Shown piece after piece: positions 14,038-15,306 of a stretch of 15,306 nt of DNA. Below the pieces are notes generated by a model. That model was not told the origin of the DNA. It searched no databases and saw only the letters and a program-made list of their open reading frames with translations. The position numbers and the translations under genes are program-made. Source of the DNA: a bacterium UBA7470 (GTDB lineage: Bacteria > Pseudomonadota > Gammaproteobacteria > Burkholderiales > Burkholderiaceae_C). Every line of letters begins with the position of its first letter. Positions within the stretch are counted from its first letter, which is position 1. The stretch covers positions 598 through 15,903 of the forward strand of contig DLPA01000027.1 of NCBI GenBank assembly GCA_002479815.1, written 5' to 3'.

Positions 14038-14092
14038 AACGATTCTTGAGAGGGCTGGCCTCCATGACCCCCTCTGTTTTCGAACCCAAGGG

Positions 14093-14098
14093 TAAAAT
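14093..14098 (+). promoter_or_regulatory. Possible -10 hexamer in the lepA leader
   Basis: TAAAAT lies 55 bp after the mucD stop and 91 bp before lepA. No good -35 is visible 16-18 bp upstream. If used, transcription would begin just before the terminator hairpin at 14115-14142, making that hairpin a leader attenuator. Confidence 0.35.
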
Positions 14099-14114
14099 AC
14101 CGGAAACATTCACC

Positions 14115-14142
14115 ATCGCGCCGCCATCGGCGCGATTTTTTT
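14115..14142 (+). terminator. Intrinsic terminator between mucD and lepA
   Basis: ATCGCGCCG (14115-14123) and CGGCGCGAT (14128-14136) form a perfect 9-bp GC-rich stem with a four-base loop, running directly into seven T (14136-14142). It should end mucD transcription. Because the -10-like TAAAAT lies just upstream, it may also act within the lepA leader. Confidence 0.9.
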
Positions 14143-14158
14143 GATCCCTTGCTTGCTG

Positions 14159-14176
14159 CATCCCTAGCATCCCTAG
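14159..14176. repeat. Tandem 9-bp repeat before lepA
   Basis: CATCCCTAG occurs twice in tandem (14159-14167 and 14168-14176), ending 12 nt before the lepA start. It occupies the place where a Shine-Dalgarno sequence would be expected, and none is visible. It may be a simple slippage duplication. Confidence 0.5.
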
Positions 14177-14188
14177 CAGACCTGTTTG

Positions 14189-15306
14189 ATGAATCACATC
14201 CGAAATTTCTCCATCATCGCTCACATAGACCACGGCAAATCCACATTGGCCGATCGACTGATCCAGCGTTGTGGCGGTTTAAGTGACCGAGAAATGAGTG
14301 AGCAAGTGCTGGACTCCATGGATTTGGAAAAAGAGCGCGGTATCACCATCAAAGCACAGACAGCGGCTTTGCAATACAAAGCCCAAGACGGCAAGACCTA
14401 CAACCTCAACCTCATCGACACCCCCGGCCATGTGGACTTCTCCTACGAAGTCAGCCGTTCCTTGTCGGCTTGCGAGGGGGCTTTGCTGGTGGTCGATGCC
14501 AGCCAAGGGGTGGAGGCCCAAACCGTTGCCAACTGCTACACGGCCTTGGACTTGGCCGTCGAGGTCGTTCCCGTCTTGAACAAGATGGACTTGCCACAGG
14601 CCGACCCAGACAACGCCAAAGCCGAAATCGAAGACGTGATCGGCATTGATGCCACCGATGCCATTCCGTGCTCGGCCAAAACAGGCTTAGGAATTGATGA
14701 AATCCTAGAGGCCGTAGTCGCACGCATTCCCGCGCCCAAGGGCAGTCCCAATGCCGCTTTGCGGGCCATGATTATCGACAGTTGGTACGATGCCTACGTG
14801 GGCGTGGTGATGCTGGTGCGCGTGGTCGATGGGCGCTTGCAAAAAGGCGACCGCATCAAGCTGATGGCGACCGCAGCCACCTACAACGCCGATAACTTGG
14901 GCGTGTTCACCCCCGCCAACCAGCCCCGCGATGCGCTGGAAGCGGGTGAGGTGGGCTACATCATCGCGGGCATCAAAGAATTGAAGGCCGCCAAGGTGGG
15001 TGATACCGTCACCCTCATCAAGGCGGGGTCTGGCGGTGCGGCGTTCACCGCCACCGAGGCCTTGCCGGGCTTTAAAGAAGTGCAACCGCAGGTGTTTGCG
15101 GGCCTCTATCCCACAGAAGCCAGTCAGTACGATGCCTTGCGCGATGCCCTAGAAAAACTGCAACTCAACGATGCCTCTTTGCGCTACGAGCCTGAAGTCT
15201 CGCAGGCGCTGGGCTTTGGTTTCCGTTGCGGCTTTTTGGGTTTGCTGCACATGGAAATTGTGCAAGAACGCTTGGAGCGTGAGTTTGACCAAGACCTCAT
15301 CACCAC
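14189..15306 (+). CDS. lepA: Elongation factor 4 (LepA), N-terminal part, truncated by window end
   Basis: LepA/EF4 is a ribosome-associated translational GTPase related to EF-G. The first 372 codons are present (E. coli 599 residues) and the frame is open at the right edge. The G domain shows the P-loop AHIDHGKST at 11-19, GITI at 51-54 (switch I), DTPGH at 77-81, NKMD at 131-134 and SAKTG at 162-166. Domain II follows from about 190 (MIIDSWYDAYVGVVMLVRVVDG), and then ALGFGFRCGFLGLLHMEIVQERLEREF marks the start of the EF-G-like domain III. The start MNHIRNFSIIAHIDHGKST matches E. coli MKNIRNFSIIAHIDHGKST, which fixes the ATG at 14189; no Shine-Dalgarno sequence is visible. Placement after mucD is usual in Burkholderiales, where lepB normally follows. 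Confidence 0.97.
   Translation, partial: MNHIRNFSIIAHIDHGKSTLADRLIQRCGGLSDREMSEQVLDSMDLEKERGITIKAQTAALQYKAQDGKTYNLNLIDTPGHVDFSYEVSRSLSACEGALLVVDASQGVEAQTVANCYTALDLAVEVVPVLNKMDLPQADPDNAKAEIEDVIGIDATDAIPCSAKTGLGIDEILEAVVARIPAPKGSPNAALRAMIIDSWYDAYVGVVMLVRVVDGRLQKGDRIKLMATAATYNADNLGVFTPANQPRDALEAGEVGYIIAGIKELKAAKVGDTVTLIKAGSGGAAFTATEALPGFKEVQPQVFAGLYPTEASQYDALRDALEKLQLNDASLRYEPEVSQALGFGFRCGFLGLLHMEIVQERLEREFDQDLIT

Noticed and set aside
1..15306. CRISPR array, tRNA, rRNA, riboswitch, transposase or phage genes
   Set aside because: I looked for regularly spaced repeats, tRNA-like arms and mobile-element proteins and saw none beyond the two 228-bp elements.

Overview
The window looks like chromosomal DNA from a betaproteobacterium of the order Burkholderiales, probably a member or relative of the Comamonadaceae. 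This rests on gene order (maf / RsmI-like methyltransferase divergent from yceD-rpmF-plsX-fabHDG-acpP-fabF, then rpoE-rseA-rseB-mucD-lepA) and on the protein sequences. No taxon-specific marker such as 16S rRNA is present, so genus is not called. There are no tRNA or rRNA genes, no CRISPR array, and no transposase or phage gene.

Layout. Positions 1-615 are the 3' half of hisD. Positions 616-952 hold no gene but contain a 228-bp repeat with terminal inverted repeats (element 1, 633-860) and a perfect 16-bp hairpin. Three genes on the minus strand follow: a small unrecognised membrane or secreted protein with a His/Tyr/Arg-rich tail (953-1435), an RsmI-like SAM-dependent methyltransferase (1617-2453) and a YceF-type Maf pyrophosphatase (2450-3064). 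Divergent from these, on the plus strand, is the ribosome/lipid cluster yceD-rpmF-plsX-fabH-fabD-fabG-acpP-fabF (3132-9538). It carries an intrinsic terminator after rpmF and another after fabF. Next comes the envelope-stress block: rpoE (sigma-E type ECF factor), rseA (membrane anti-sigma), rseB (periplasmic regulator), a second copy of the 228-bp element (12183-12410), and mucD (periplasmic HtrA protease). The window ends inside lepA (EF4).

How the genes work together. plsX, fabH, fabD, fabG, acpP and fabF supply most of the type II fatty-acid synthase and the first step of acyl transfer to phospholipid; yceD and rpmF tie this cluster to large ribosomal subunit production. RpoE, RseA and RseB form a stress-sensing circuit, and MucD is its protease effector. 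A near-consensus sigma-E promoter (GAACTT, 16 nt, TCTGA) lies immediately upstream of mucD, which supports that wiring from sequence.

The least expected content is non-coding: two 228-bp AT-rich elements of the same length and orientation with matching ~28-bp inverted ends but strongly diverged interiors, each just after a stop codon; and a 24-bp dyad that overlaps the -10 and predicted start of the mucD sigma-E promoter. I did not find a new multi-gene system; the coding content is conserved housekeeping apart from the 160-residue protein.
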